Below, in pieces: positions 57,804 to 64,000 of a stretch of DNA of 64,000 nucleotides. Below the pieces are notes generated by a model that was given only the letters and a program-made list of their open reading frames with translations, searched no databases and was not told the origin of the DNA. The translations under genes were made by a program, and so were the position numbers. Source of the stretch: Methylobacterium gossipiicola (GTDB lineage: Bacteria; Pseudomonadota; Alphaproteobacteria; Rhizobiales; Beijerinckiaceae); NCBI RefSeq assembly GCF_900113485.1, contig NZ_FOPM01000003.1:1-64000 (forward strand). The letters run 5' to 3'. Each line of letters starts with the position of its first letter. The stretch's first letter is position 1.

Positions 57804-59225
57804 TCACGCGTGCGGTCCCGCTCCGGTCGGTGCGTCGCCGGGCACTTCGATCACCGCGCGCAGCCCCCCGAGGCTCGCCGCCTCGAGGCGGAACCGGCCG
57901 CGATAGAGGGTGACGAGATCGGCCACGATGGAAAGGCCGAGCCCGGAGCCCGGCTTGGTCTCGTCGAGGCGCCGGCCCCGCCCGAGGACCGCCGCCCGGT
58001 CCTCGGGCGCGAGGCCCGGCCCGTCATCCTCGATGGACACCATGAGGTGGGGATAGTCGTCCTGGGCTACGGCCTCGGCCCGGATGGAGACCTGGCGCGC
58101 CGCCCATTTCGAGGCGTTGTCGACGAGGTTGCCGATCATCTCCTCGAAATCCTGGCGCTCGCCGCGAAACCGCAGGCCCGACGGCACGTGCACCGTGTAG
58201 GCGATGTCCTTGTCGCGGTAGATCTTGCCGAAGGTGCGGACCAGCCCGGCGAGGGCCGGTTCGACCTCCGTGGAGGTGCCCAGCGTTCCGGCCAAGGCCG
58301 CCGCCCGCGCCCGGTCGAGGTGGTAGTTCACCTGATCGCGCATCACGGCGGCCTGCTCGCGGATCTTGTTCGAGAGGTCGCCCGGCGCATCCGCCGCCGC
58401 GACCTCGTTGACGATGATCGAGAGCGGCGTCTTCAGGGCGTGGGCGAGGTTGCCGACCTGGGTGCGGGCGCGCTCCAGGATCTCGCGGTTGGTCTCGATG
58501 AGGAGATTCACCTCGCCGGCCAGCGGCGCGATATCCCGGGGATACTCGCCGGTGATGCGGTCGGATTCGCCCCGGCGGATGGCGCCGAGGGCGTTCCTGA
58601 GCTTGGCCAGGGGCGCGAGGCCGAAGCGGATCTGCAGCAGGGTGGTGAGCGCCAGCGACAGGCCGAGCAGCCCGAACGTCACCATGAGGGAGAAGCGGAA
58701 ACGCCCGACATCGTTGGCGATCTCGTCGGCCGGGCCGGCGACCCGCACGGTGTAGCGGCCCTCCTCGCCGAGATCGACGTCGCGCTCGATGATGCGCAGG
58801 GGCCGGTCGTCCTGGGCCTGGCCGTAGCCTTGCCGGATCTGGCCGACCCCGGCCTTGGAGTCGGGGGTGCTGGCGGCCTTCAGGGGCACGCCCACGAGGG
58901 AGCGGGAGGTGCGCAGGTCGCGGGGTTTCGCGTCCGCGCGCCCGATCTGCCAGTACCAGCCCGATAGGGGCAGGTCGAAGCGCGGATCGCTCAGGGTGAA
59001 GGACCGGCTCTCGGGATCGTTCGGCGAGACCAGATCCGTCGCGAGGTTGTTGGCGTAGACGAGGAGCCGGCTGTCGAAGGCCCGCTCGGTGTTCTCCCGG
59101 TAGAGCGTCGTCAGGATGCCGGCGGCGATGAGCAGGATCGCCGAACTCGCCAGCAGCGCGGAAGTGGCGAGGCGCACGGCGATGGAGCGCCGGCGCAGGG
59201 GAAGCCAGGCGGGAAACGGGCTCAT
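57804..59225 (-). CDS. Sensor histidine kinase, FeuQ/PhoQ-like
   Basis: A 473-residue inner-membrane kinase: helix about 20-42, periplasmic sensor domain about 43-180, helix about 184-204, HAMP-like segment about 205-256, phospho-His in NLAHALKTPLSIIVNEV (about residue 275), and the ATP domain with GNLVDNASKWA, SIEDDGPGLAPEDR and GSGLGLSIVADLV. This H-box and layout match FeuQ and PhoQ-type kinases. The partner receiver is at 60077-60754, on the same strand, cut off by the vapBC insertion. The kinase therefore needs its own promoter in 59226-59350. It lies about 150 bp upstream of ccmI, as feuPQ lie near cycHJKL in rhizobia. Confidence 0.9.
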   Translation of the reverse strand: MSPFPAWLPLRRRSIAVRLATSALLASSAILLIAAGILTTLYRENTERAFDSRLLVYANNLATDLVSPNDPESRSFTLSDPRFDLPLSGWYWQIGRADAKPRDLRTSRSLVGVPLKAASTPDSKAGVGQIRQGYGQAQDDRPLRIIERDVDLGEEGRYTVRVAGPADEIANDVGRFRFSLMVTFGLLGLSLALTTLLQIRFGLAPLAKLRNALGAIRRGESDRITGEYPRDIAPLAGEVNLLIETNREILERARTQVGNLAHALKTPLSIIVNEVAAADAPGDLSNKIREQAAVMRDQVNYHLDRARAAALAGTLGTSTEVEPALAGLVRTFGKIYRDKDIAYTVHVPSGLRFRGERQDFEEMIGNLVDNASKWAARQVSIRAEAVAQDDYPHLMVSIEDDGPGLAPEDRAAVLGRGRRLDETKPGSGLGLSIVADLVTLYRGRFRLEAASLGGLRAVIEVPGDAPTGAGPHA

Positions 59226-59300
59226 GCGGGGGAGGGGCTCATGCGGGATCGGGCGATTGCCGTGAGGGGTGGTCCCGACGACCCTCAGCCTTCGCGACGG

Positions 59301-59330
59301 TTGAACGGTGACGCATTCCGTCTGTACATC
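59301..59330 (+). promoter_or_regulatory. Candidate promoter of the vapBC pair
   Basis: TTGAAC (59301-59306), 18-bp spacer, TACATC (59325-59330), ending 20 bp before the antitoxin start. A partial dyad CCGT...ACGG (59318-59340) overlaps it, as expected for autoregulation by a TA complex, but the arms are short. Confidence 0.35.
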
Positions 59331-59350
59331 ATCCGAACGGAGATTCGACG

Positions 59351-59590
59351 ATGAGCCTCGACATCCACGATCCCGAGACCGAACGCCTCGTGCTGGTCCT
59401 GGCGGAGCGCGACGGCATTTCGCCGAACGAAGCCATCAAGCGCGCCGTCGGCGATGCCTTGAAGCGCACGGACGGGCTCCCGAGCCTGTGGGAGCGAATT
59501 CGCCCGATCCAGGACCGTGCGCTCTCCAGGGCGGCGACGGGCCTCGTCGCTGACAAGGCCTTCTACGACGCGCTTAATGGCAATCCTTAA
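59351..59590 (+). CDS. VapB-like antitoxin (PSK/Rv0623 family)
   Basis: A 79-residue antitoxin of the PSK-type transcription factor family. N-terminal DNA-binding segment LDIHDPETERLVLVLAERDG, followed by the amphipathic helix EAIKRAVGDALKRT, then a toxin-binding tail (LPSLWERIRPIQDRALS). It pairs with the PIN toxin that starts right after its stop codon. In such systems the antitoxin represses its own promoter and blocks the RNase site. The pair runs opposite to the kinase and response regulator on both sides, a clue of insertion. Confidence 0.9.
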   Translation: MSLDIHDPETERLVLVLAERDGISPNEAIKRAVGDALKRTDGLPSLWERIRPIQDRALSRAATGLVADKAFYDALNGNP

Positions 59591-59998
59591 GTGTTCGTCG
59601 ATGCCTCGGCCCTCGTTGCCATGATCTTGCGTGAACCGGATGCGCAGGCCCTGGCCGACCGCCTCGAGACCGCTTCGGCTCCCATGACTTCGCCACTGGC
59701 CGTCTATGAAACGGTTTTGGCCATCGCGCGGCAGTGCGAAGGCGGCATTGCGTCGGCGCGGGAGGATGTTCGGCTGCTCCTCGAAGCAGCGCGAGTCCGG
59801 GTCGTTTCGATTCTTCCCGGAGAGGCCGATGTCGCTCGCGATGCTTTTGTCCGCTACGGCAAGGGCCAGGGGCATCCGGCTCAACTCAACATGGGCGATT
59901 GCTTCGCCTATGCCTCGGCTCGTAGCCGTGAGGTGCCGCTTCTCTTCAAGGGCAATGATTTTTCACACACGGATCTGGCAACGGACGAAGCACCCTGA
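59591..59998 (+). CDS. vapC: PIN domain toxin VapC
   Basis: A 135-residue ribonuclease toxin. The four acidic residues of PIN domains are present: Asp in FVDASALVAMI (residue 3), Glu in VYETVLAIA, Asp in NMGDCFAYASA, and Asp in GNDFSHTD. VapC toxins cut tRNA or rRNA and are held off by VapB. Start is GTG 59591, with no spacing from the antitoxin stop codon (TAA 59588-59590), so translation should be coupled. A hairpin follows at the stop. Confidence 0.93.
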   Translation: MFVDASALVAMILREPDAQALADRLETASAPMTSPLAVYETVLAIARQCEGGIASAREDVRLLLEAARVRVVSILPGEADVARDAFVRYGKGQGHPAQLNMGDCFAYASARSREVPLLFKGNDFSHTDLATDEAP

Positions 59999-60024
59999 GC
60001 CGGAAGTTCCTCGAACCCCGGCTC
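59997..60024 (+). terminator. Terminator hairpin after vapC
   Basis: GAGCCGG (59997-60003) pairs with CCGGCTC (60018-60024); a short GTTTGG follows. It overlaps the vapC stop. Confidence 0.55.
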
Positions 60025-60076
60025 GTTTGGTGAGCAAAAGGCGCCTGCGCATCGTCATGACCGAGCGCCACGCGTC

Positions 60077-60754
60077 TCACACCCGCGACGGCGGCTGGTT
60101 CGGGTCCACGAGATACCCCAACCCCCGCACGGTCTGGATGAGGTCGACGGCGAGCTTTTTCCGCAGGCGACCGACAAACACCTCGATGGTGTTGGAATCG
60201 CGGTCGAAATCCTGGTCGTAGAGGTGTTCGGTGAGTTCGGCGCGGGACACCACGCGGCCGGTGTGATGCATGAGGTAGGAGAGCAGCCGGTATTCGTGGC
60301 TCGTGAGCTTGATCGGGTTGCCGTCCACGAACACCCTCCCTGAGCGCGTGTCGAGGACCACGGGGCCGCAGGCGATCTGGCTCGTGGCGTGGCCGGCGGC
60401 GCGGCGCAGGAGGGCGCGCACGCGGGCGAGCAGTTCCTCCATGTGGAACGGCTTCGTCACGTAATCGTCGGCGCCGGCATCGAAGCCGTCGACCTTGTCG
60501 GACCAGCGGTCGCGGGCCGTCAGGATGATGACCGGGGTCTTGATTCCGGCCCGGCGCCATTTCTGCAGCACGCTGACGCCGTCGGCCTTGGGCAGGCCCA
60601 TGTCGAGGATGATGGCGTCGTAGGGCTCGCTCTCACCGAGGTAGCCGCCCTCCTCGCCGTCGAAGGCCTTGTCGGCGACGTAGCCGGCCTCCTCCAGGGC
60701 GCTGACCACCTGCCGGTTGATGTCCCGGTCATCCTCGACCACGAGCAGACGCAC
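60077..60754 (-). CDS. OmpR-family response regulator, FeuP-like
   Basis: A 225-residue regulator. Receiver about 1-115: acidic pair EDDRD, phospho-Asp in AIILDMGLPKADG (Asp51), Thr in ILTAR, Lys in YVTKPFHMEELLARVR. The winged-helix DNA-binding domain is about 130-222 (LTSHEYRLLSYLMHHTGRVVSRAELTEHLYDQDFDRD; NTIEVFVGRLRKKL). FeuP in rhizobia controls cyclic glucan export with FeuQ; here the sibling kinase is separated by the toxin-antitoxin pair. Start ATG 60754. It is preceded by a PepSY gene 30 bp upstream, likely cotranscribed. Confidence 0.92.
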   Translation of the reverse strand: MRLLVVEDDRDINRQVVSALEEAGYVADKAFDGEEGGYLGESEPYDAIILDMGLPKADGVSVLQKWRRAGIKTPVIILTARDRWSDKVDGFDAGADDYVTKPFHMEELLARVRALLRRAAGHATSQIACGPVVLDTRSGRVFVDGNPIKLTSHEYRLLSYLMHHTGRVVSRAELTEHLYDQDFDRDSNTIEVFVGRLRKKLAVDLIQTVRGLGYLVDPNQPPSRV

Positions 60755-60783
60755 GGTCCCGCACTCCTCTGGTTATGCCGACT

Positions 60784-61149
60784 TCAGGGGCCGCTGATCT
60801 CGCCCGTCGTGGCATCGACCATCACGTGGACGAACTGCCCGTCCCGGCGCAAGGCCGTGAGCAGGTAGACGAGGGATTCGTCGTGCCGGCACAGGCGCGC
60901 CCGCTGGATCTCGGCCCTGGGAATCACCTTGCGGGCCGAGCGGATGGCGGCGACGGGTTCGATCACCCGTTTCTCGGCCACCGCCTCGCGCAGGTCGGCG
61001 GCGCTGAGGCAGGTCTCGGGGCGGGGGGCTGCCTGCACCGACGACACGATGGCGGCCGGACTGGTCTCCTCGGCCTGCGTGCCGAGCGATCCCATCGCGA
61101 AACCCGCGACGGTCAGGCCGATCAGCAACAGGGCGAGGACGATGCGCAT
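60784..61149 (-). CDS. Small periplasmic PepSY-like protein (FeuN-like)
   Basis: A 121-residue exported protein: signal peptide about 1-27 (LALLLIGLTVAGFAMGSLG), and a PepSY-type domain ending with DGQFVHVMVDATTGEIS. Two Cys (PETCLSA, ARLCRHD) may pair. It is in an operon with the FeuP-like regulator (30 bp apart), and in Sinorhizobium the small periplasmic FeuN, encoded next to feuP, restrains FeuPQ signalling. By position and layout this is a FeuN counterpart; sequence identity is not shown. Confidence 0.8.
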   Translation of the reverse strand: MRIVLALLLIGLTVAGFAMGSLGTQAEETSPAAIVSSVQAAPRPETCLSAADLREAVAEKRVIEPVAAIRSARKVIPRAEIQRARLCRHDESLVYLLTALRRDGQFVHVMVDATTGEISGP

Positions 61150-61244
61150 GAATCACGGAGTAGGGTTCGGGCACTGAATGCGCCCTGAATGCCGGTGCAA
61201 GCGGAACCGGCGCGGTTCGGTTCCACGCGCCGAAGGGGCGGCGC

Positions 61245-61448
61245 TCATGCGGCGGAGGCGGGGGATGCGTCGAGGCGTGCCAGGGTCGTCCGCAGGGCGG
61301 CGCTGACGCGCCGTTCCCCCTCGACAAGGTCGAGGGCGGCCTGGCGCAGGGCGATGGACGAGAGGTCGAAGCGCCGGCGCGCGGCGCCGAGGCGAGCCTG
61401 CGCCGCCTGGTTCCGGGCGGAGGGGGCGGTGCGGAAGAAACGGGACAT
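61245..61448 (-). CDS. Small helical protein, unknown function
   Basis: A 67-residue protein rich in Ala, Arg and Leu, with a likely single long helix (ALDLVEGERRVSAALRTTLARLDA). No signal peptide or domain. GC3 is high (nearly every codon ends in G or C), and GAAGGTG is about 6 bases before the ATG at 61448. The opposite-strand frame here has weaker signals. No neighbours explain it; a 230-bp gap separates it from the phage-like group. Confidence 0.5.
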   Translation of the reverse strand: MSRFFRTAPSARNQAAQARLGAARRRFDLSSIALRQAALDLVEGERRVSAALRTTLARLDASPASAA

Positions 61449-61680
61449 GGCGGCACCTTCGATCGGGGGGCGATGAGGGCGTCGTCCGCGATCCTCGGGT
61501 CACGAAAAACGCCCTATCCGTTTGCTGAATCGTATTTTCTTTCGCCGAACCGGCCTCCGGTCCGGCGGACGATACCCTCGTGCTGTGACGCAATCACTTC
61601 GTTCATGCGCCAGAGCACGAGGCTTTTGTTTTGCATCAATTTTCCCAGACACGGCTGAAGCCTCCGTCTGGATCGATGCA

Positions 61681-62034
61681 CTAGGGGGCCGAAAACGGGC
61701 GGCCCTCGCCGAGGCGGCGCAGGATCGCGTCGAGCTTGTCGCGGCTGCGCTCGTCGCCGTGCTCGATGCTTCGGGCCATCTCGCTCACGAGGCGGGAGAG
61801 GTCTTCGAGCACCCGGGTGCGGCTCTCCAGGGCGGCGGCCACGGCGACGTTGGTCTGCGAAGCCCGCTCCAGGGCGGTGGCCGTGGCGCCGGTGTCGCCG
61901 AGGCGGGCATCCTGGGTCCGCATGGTCTCCCGGTGGAGCTGGAGGCAGGCGAGACCCATGAGCACGGCGACGATCCAGCCGGCCCCGTCATGGGAGAACA
62001 GCAGGCGTGCCCCCTCCAGGGCGAGCTTTTCCAT
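61681..62034 (-). CDS. Small membrane protein with coiled coil, lysis group
   Basis: A 117-residue protein with one N-terminal membrane helix (about 17-34, AGWIVAVLMGLACLQL) and a coiled-coil region (about 50-110) with heptad-like spacing (ALERASQTNVAVAAALESRTRVLEDLSRLVSEMAR). Its layout is like that of phage spanin or holin-regulator proteins. It is third in a row after the lysozyme and holin-like genes (17 bp after the previous stop), which supports a lysis link. The specific role is inferred from place only. Confidence 0.65.
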   Translation of the reverse strand: MEKLALEGARLLFSHDGAGWIVAVLMGLACLQLHRETMRTQDARLGDTGATATALERASQTNVAVAAALESRTRVLEDLSRLVSEMARSIEHGDERSRDKLDAILRRLGEGRPFSAP

Positions 62035-62051
62035 GGCGCGGCTCCTTCACA

Positions 62052-62546
62052 TCAAGGGGTGCGACGTCCCGTTCGCACGGCCTCCACGGCCGGGCGCAGG
62101 GTGTTGGCGAGGGTCGCCTCCTCGGCGAGCGGCAGGCTGCGGAACACCTTCTCGGCCAGTCCCTCGCGTCCCCCGGCCGCGCGCACGAGCCAGGCCGGGG
62201 CCTCGTCGAGGCCGCGCTGCACCGCCCGGGCGATGACGGCGGACCCCACGGGGACGCTCAGCGTCCGGCCGCGCACGGCGCCCGCCACGGCGTTGACGGC
62301 GTAATCGCCGACGTTGCGCACGAGGCGTTCCACCAGGGTGGCGGTGACGAGGGTGCGCAGGGGGCCGGCGAGGCGCGCCAGGGCCGCCGTGGCGGCGGTG
62401 ACGGCGAGGGGCAGCAGGAGGCCGGTGACGGCCTGCGCCGCCACCGCGACGGCGTCGCCCCAGGGCACGACCACGCTGGCGGGATCGAGGGCGGCGCAGG
62501 GGGTGGACACGAGGGCGAGGACGAGGGCGATGCGGATCGGCGGCAT
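62052..62546 (-). CDS. Holin-like phage protein
   Basis: A 164-residue protein with a signal-like first helix (MPPIRIALVLALVSTPCAA), a long hydrophobic segment about 35-60 (TGLLLPLAVTAATAALARLA), then an amphipathic part (VERLVRNVGDYAVNAVAGAV, VPVGSAVIARAVQRGLDEAPAWL). The pattern recalls the LL-H-type holins (Phage_holin_6_1) that precede or follow phage lysozymes. It is 32 bp downstream of the GH24 lysozyme. I call it holin-like with moderate confidence. Confidence 0.6.
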   Translation of the reverse strand: MPPIRIALVLALVSTPCAALDPASVVVPWGDAVAVAAQAVTGLLLPLAVTAATAALARLAGPLRTLVTATLVERLVRNVGDYAVNAVAGAVRGRTLSVPVGSAVIARAVQRGLDEAPAWLVRAAGGREGLAEKVFRSLPLAEEATLANTLRPAVEAVRTGRRTP

Positions 62547-62578
62547 GGGGCGACGGTCTCCAGGGGGACGGGACGGGT

Positions 62579-63193
62579 TCAGGCGCGGGGACGGCCGCCG
62601 AGGGCGGTCCAGACCCGGGCGAACCAGCCGGGCGCGGTCCCGGCCGGGGCGGCGCTCGCCACGCGCGGAACCGTGCGGCGCGCCGCCGACGGGGCGAACC
62701 GGGGGGCTGCCGGAGCCGCGATGGGGGCGGGGTCGCCGCGCCGGGCGCGGGGCAGGGCTTGCGCGTAGGGTGTGCGGAACTGGTCCTGCTCGGCGCCCCG
62801 GCGGGGAATGAGGGCGGCGGGCCGGTCCCACATCATCATCGCCTGAGCCGCGCCGTCGTCGTCGCCCGCGTTCAGGCGGCGGACCAGGGTGGAGCGCCCG
62901 AACGCCGCCGGCCCGATGTTGAAGCAGAGGGAGACGAGGGCGTCGAAGCCGTGCTGCGGCAGGGGGCGGGTCACGGCCGCCCGCACGGCGGCGACGAAGC
63001 GGACGACATCGCGGTCGAACACCGCGTCGCATTCGGCCGGGGTGAGGACGAGGCCGGGGGTGACGAGGGGCGGACCGGCCGCGCTGGTATGGCCGATCCC
63101 GATGGTCCAGACGCCGACGGAATCGCGGTAGGCATGAAGGCGCCGGCCCTCGCGGGCGATGAGCACGGCCTTGCCGATGGCGCTGAGGTCCAT
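62579..63193 (-). CDS. Phage-type lysozyme, glycoside hydrolase family 24
   Basis: A 204-residue endolysin. The catalytic segment is AREGRRLHAYRDSVGVWTIG with Glu15, Asp24 and Thr30, the same 9- and 6-residue spacing as in T4 lysozyme. The central domain ends near residue 140 (CFNIGPAAFGRSTLVRRLNAG); the last 60 residues are a Pro/Ala/Arg-rich tail. It has no signal peptide and would need a holin to reach the wall. ATG 63193 has GGAG about 7 bases upstream. It heads the lysis group on the minus strand. Confidence 0.92.
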   Translation of the reverse strand: MDLSAIGKAVLIAREGRRLHAYRDSVGVWTIGIGHTSAAGPPLVTPGLVLTPAECDAVFDRDVVRFVAAVRAAVTRPLPQHGFDALVSLCFNIGPAAFGRSTLVRRLNAGDDDGAAQAMMMWDRPAALIPRRGAEQDQFRTPYAQALPRARRGDPAPIAAPAAPRFAPSAARRTVPRVASAAPAGTAPGWFARVWTALGGRPRA

Positions 63194-63228
63194 GGTGCAC
63201 TCCGGGTGGTGGGGAAGGGGACGGTCAG

Positions 63229-63254
63229 GGAACGGAAGCACGCGCCCGGGCGTT
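63229..63254 (+). promoter_or_regulatory. EcfG (general stress sigma factor) promoter
   Basis: GGAAC (63229-63233), 17-bp spacer, CGTT (63251-63254). This matches both conserved halves of the alphaproteobacterial general stress consensus exactly. It lies 55 bp before the start of the secreted protein at 63309. Confidence 0.7.
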
Positions 63255-63308
63255 CGCCTGCGAGATCGGCCAAAGCCGGTCTCGGGAAGGGAATCCCGGA
63301 GGGGAATC

Positions 63309-63581
63309 ATGGCGCGTTCGCGCATCGTCTTGGGTTTGGCCGCCGGATTGCTGCTGGCGGAAATCGGCGGCGCCGCGGCCCAGAACAGCGGCAGCGGCAG
63401 CGGCCTGACACTCTTCGCCGAGGAGAATGGCAACGACCGCTCGGCTGGCGTGAACAACGGCAATTACCGGCCGCCACGCTATTACGGGCCGGGTGCCGTC
63501 GCGGCGCCGCGCGGCTATGGCCGTCCGGTCTACGGCGACGAGCGCCGCCCCGCCGCGCCGTATTACGGCTACCCGTATTGA
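63309..63581 (+). CDS. Small secreted Tyr/Gly/Pro-rich protein under a stress promoter
   Basis: A 90-residue exported protein: signal peptide about 1-25 (MARSRIVLGLAAGLLLAEIG, cleavage near AAA-QN), a Ser/Gly run (NSGSGSG), and a tail rich in Tyr, Pro, Gly and Arg (YRPPRYYGPGAVAAPRGYGRP). No domain. GGAGGGGA is just before the ATG. The general-stress-type promoter upstream suggests induction in stress. It lies opposite to the lysis group and the tail-fibre-like gene, between them, like a phage moron or an unrelated host gene. Confidence 0.85.
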   Translation: MARSRIVLGLAAGLLLAEIGGAAAQNSGSGSGLTLFAEENGNDRSAGVNNGNYRPPRYYGPGAVAAPRGYGRPVYGDERRPAAPYYGYPY

Positions 63582-63659
63582 GTGTCTCTCACGAAACTTC
63601 CGCCGCTCCGTCGTCTTGAGGGCGAGAACCGTCCGGGGACGGGGCTTCGTGAGGCACTC
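63580..63659. terminator. Nested hairpins between converging genes
   Basis: Outer arms GAGTGTCTCTCACGAA (63580-63595) and TTCGTGAGGCACTC (63646-63659) pair with a two-base bulge; an inner CCGTCC / GGACGG stem (63629-63634, 63637-63642) lies in the loop. It starts at the stop codon of the secreted protein and ends 7 bp before the stop of the gene from the right edge. Confidence 0.6.
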
Positions 63660-63665
63660 TGAGTC

Positions 63666-64000
63666 TCAGGCGAGGCCGAATCCGGAAAAATCGCTGTCGG
63701 CGGCGGCGACGTAGCCGTCCGTGCCCGTGAACAGGGCCTCGACGGTGATCCGGTCGCCCGCCGCCAGCGACACCGTCGCGGACAGGCTCACCGTCGAGAC
63801 ACCGTCGACGGGCGTGGCGACACCCCGGCGGGTGCCGTCGAGGGCGGCGCCGTTGCGTTGGAAGCGTGCCTGCAGGGAGGCGGGCGCGTTGTCGCCGTTG
63901 CGCTTGAACGCGAGGCCCGCCGAGACGGTGTAGGTTCCGGCGTCCGGCGCCACGAAGGCGTTGTCGCTCGCCCGGAACAGGCCCTGATCGTTGAGGGTCC
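63666..64000 (-). CDS. C-terminal part of a tail-fibre-like protein (cut by the window edge)
   Basis: The last 111 residues of a protein that begins beyond 64000; the reading frame stays open to the edge. The visible part is a beta-rich domain (DAGTYTVSAGLAFKRNGDNA, VSLSATVSLAAGDRITVEALFTG) like the C1q/TNF-like C-terminal head modules of phage tail fibres. A protein of this type would bind a host receptor. With the lysis genes to its left it supports a phage-related right edge. The 5' part is needed to settle this. Confidence 0.65.
   Translation of the reverse strand, partial: TLNDQGLFRASDNAFVAPDAGTYTVSAGLAFKRNGDNAPASLQARFQRNGAALDGTRRGVATPVDGVSTVSLSATVSLAAGDRITVEALFTGTDGYVAAADSDFSGFGLA

Noticed and set aside
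1-64000. CRISPR arrays
   Set aside because: No run of evenly spaced direct repeats was seen; only short palindromes and one low-complexity coding tract.

Overview
The window reads as a GC-rich (about 70 %) chromosomal segment of an alphaproteobacterium of the Hyphomicrobiales, most likely a Methylobacterium or Methylorubrum relative. Reasons: a C4-pathway 5-aminolevulinate synthase (hemA), the DUF2948-hisD-UPF0262-phosphatase gene string, a ccmI-E-F-H (cycHJKL) operon next to a FeuP/FeuQ-like two-component system, a GGAAC-N17-CGTT motif of the EcfG general-stress type, and many small secreted proteins of the kind common in this family. I ran no database search, so the genus is an inference.

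Layout. 0-0.9 kb: a complete IS5-family (IS427-type) element with perfect 16-bp ends. 0.9-12.2 kb: a parvulin-type prolyl isomerase, two small membrane proteins, tex, a divergent pair for osmoregulated periplasmic glucans (OpgD/G-like and opgH), TspO and hemA. 12.6-19.1 kb: murA, the hisD operon, an NlpC/P60 peptidase. 19.1-21.6 kb: a short-chain dehydrogenase, MgtC, and an alpha/beta hydrolase carrying every residue known to be needed in fluoroacetate dehalogenases. 21.7-28.6 kb: a seven-gene MoxR-DUF58-VWA-VWA-TPR-BatD operon whose first strong ribosome binding site serves a 20-codon upstream ORF. 28.6-35.5 kb: panC, a PHB-depolymerase-family esterase, an odd 0.6-kb gap with two strong hairpins, and a PaoABC-type molybdenum hydroxylase. 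35.7-42.5 kb: an M20 peptidase followed by four tightly overlapping genes (unknown protein, two large multidomain glycosyltransferases, a repeat protein), the best candidate here for an undescribed system. 42.6-46.5 kb: a FIST sensor fused by overlap to a hybrid histidine kinase (NosP/NahK layout) and gltX. 46.6-52.6 kb: DUF333, xerC, a histidine phosphatase, a DUF1007/NicO metal-transport pair, a chemoreceptor. 52.9-61.1 kb: cytochrome c maturation (ccmHFEI read leftward), then a histidine kinase, a VapBC toxin-antitoxin pair in the opposite orientation, the matching response regulator and a PepSY protein. 61.2-64 kb: a phage-like lysis group (GH24 lysozyme, holin-like protein, small coiled-coil membrane protein) and the C-terminal part of a tail-fibre-like protein that runs off the right edge, with a stress-promoter-driven small secreted protein between them.

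Most genes are compact housekeeping or envelope functions. The themes that recur are envelope integrity (OpgD/H, Tex, MurA, NlpC/P60, MoxR/Bat, MgtC, FeuP/Q), cytochrome c assembly, and signal sensing. Accessory DNA is limited to the IS element, the vapBC insertion, and the phage-like right edge.
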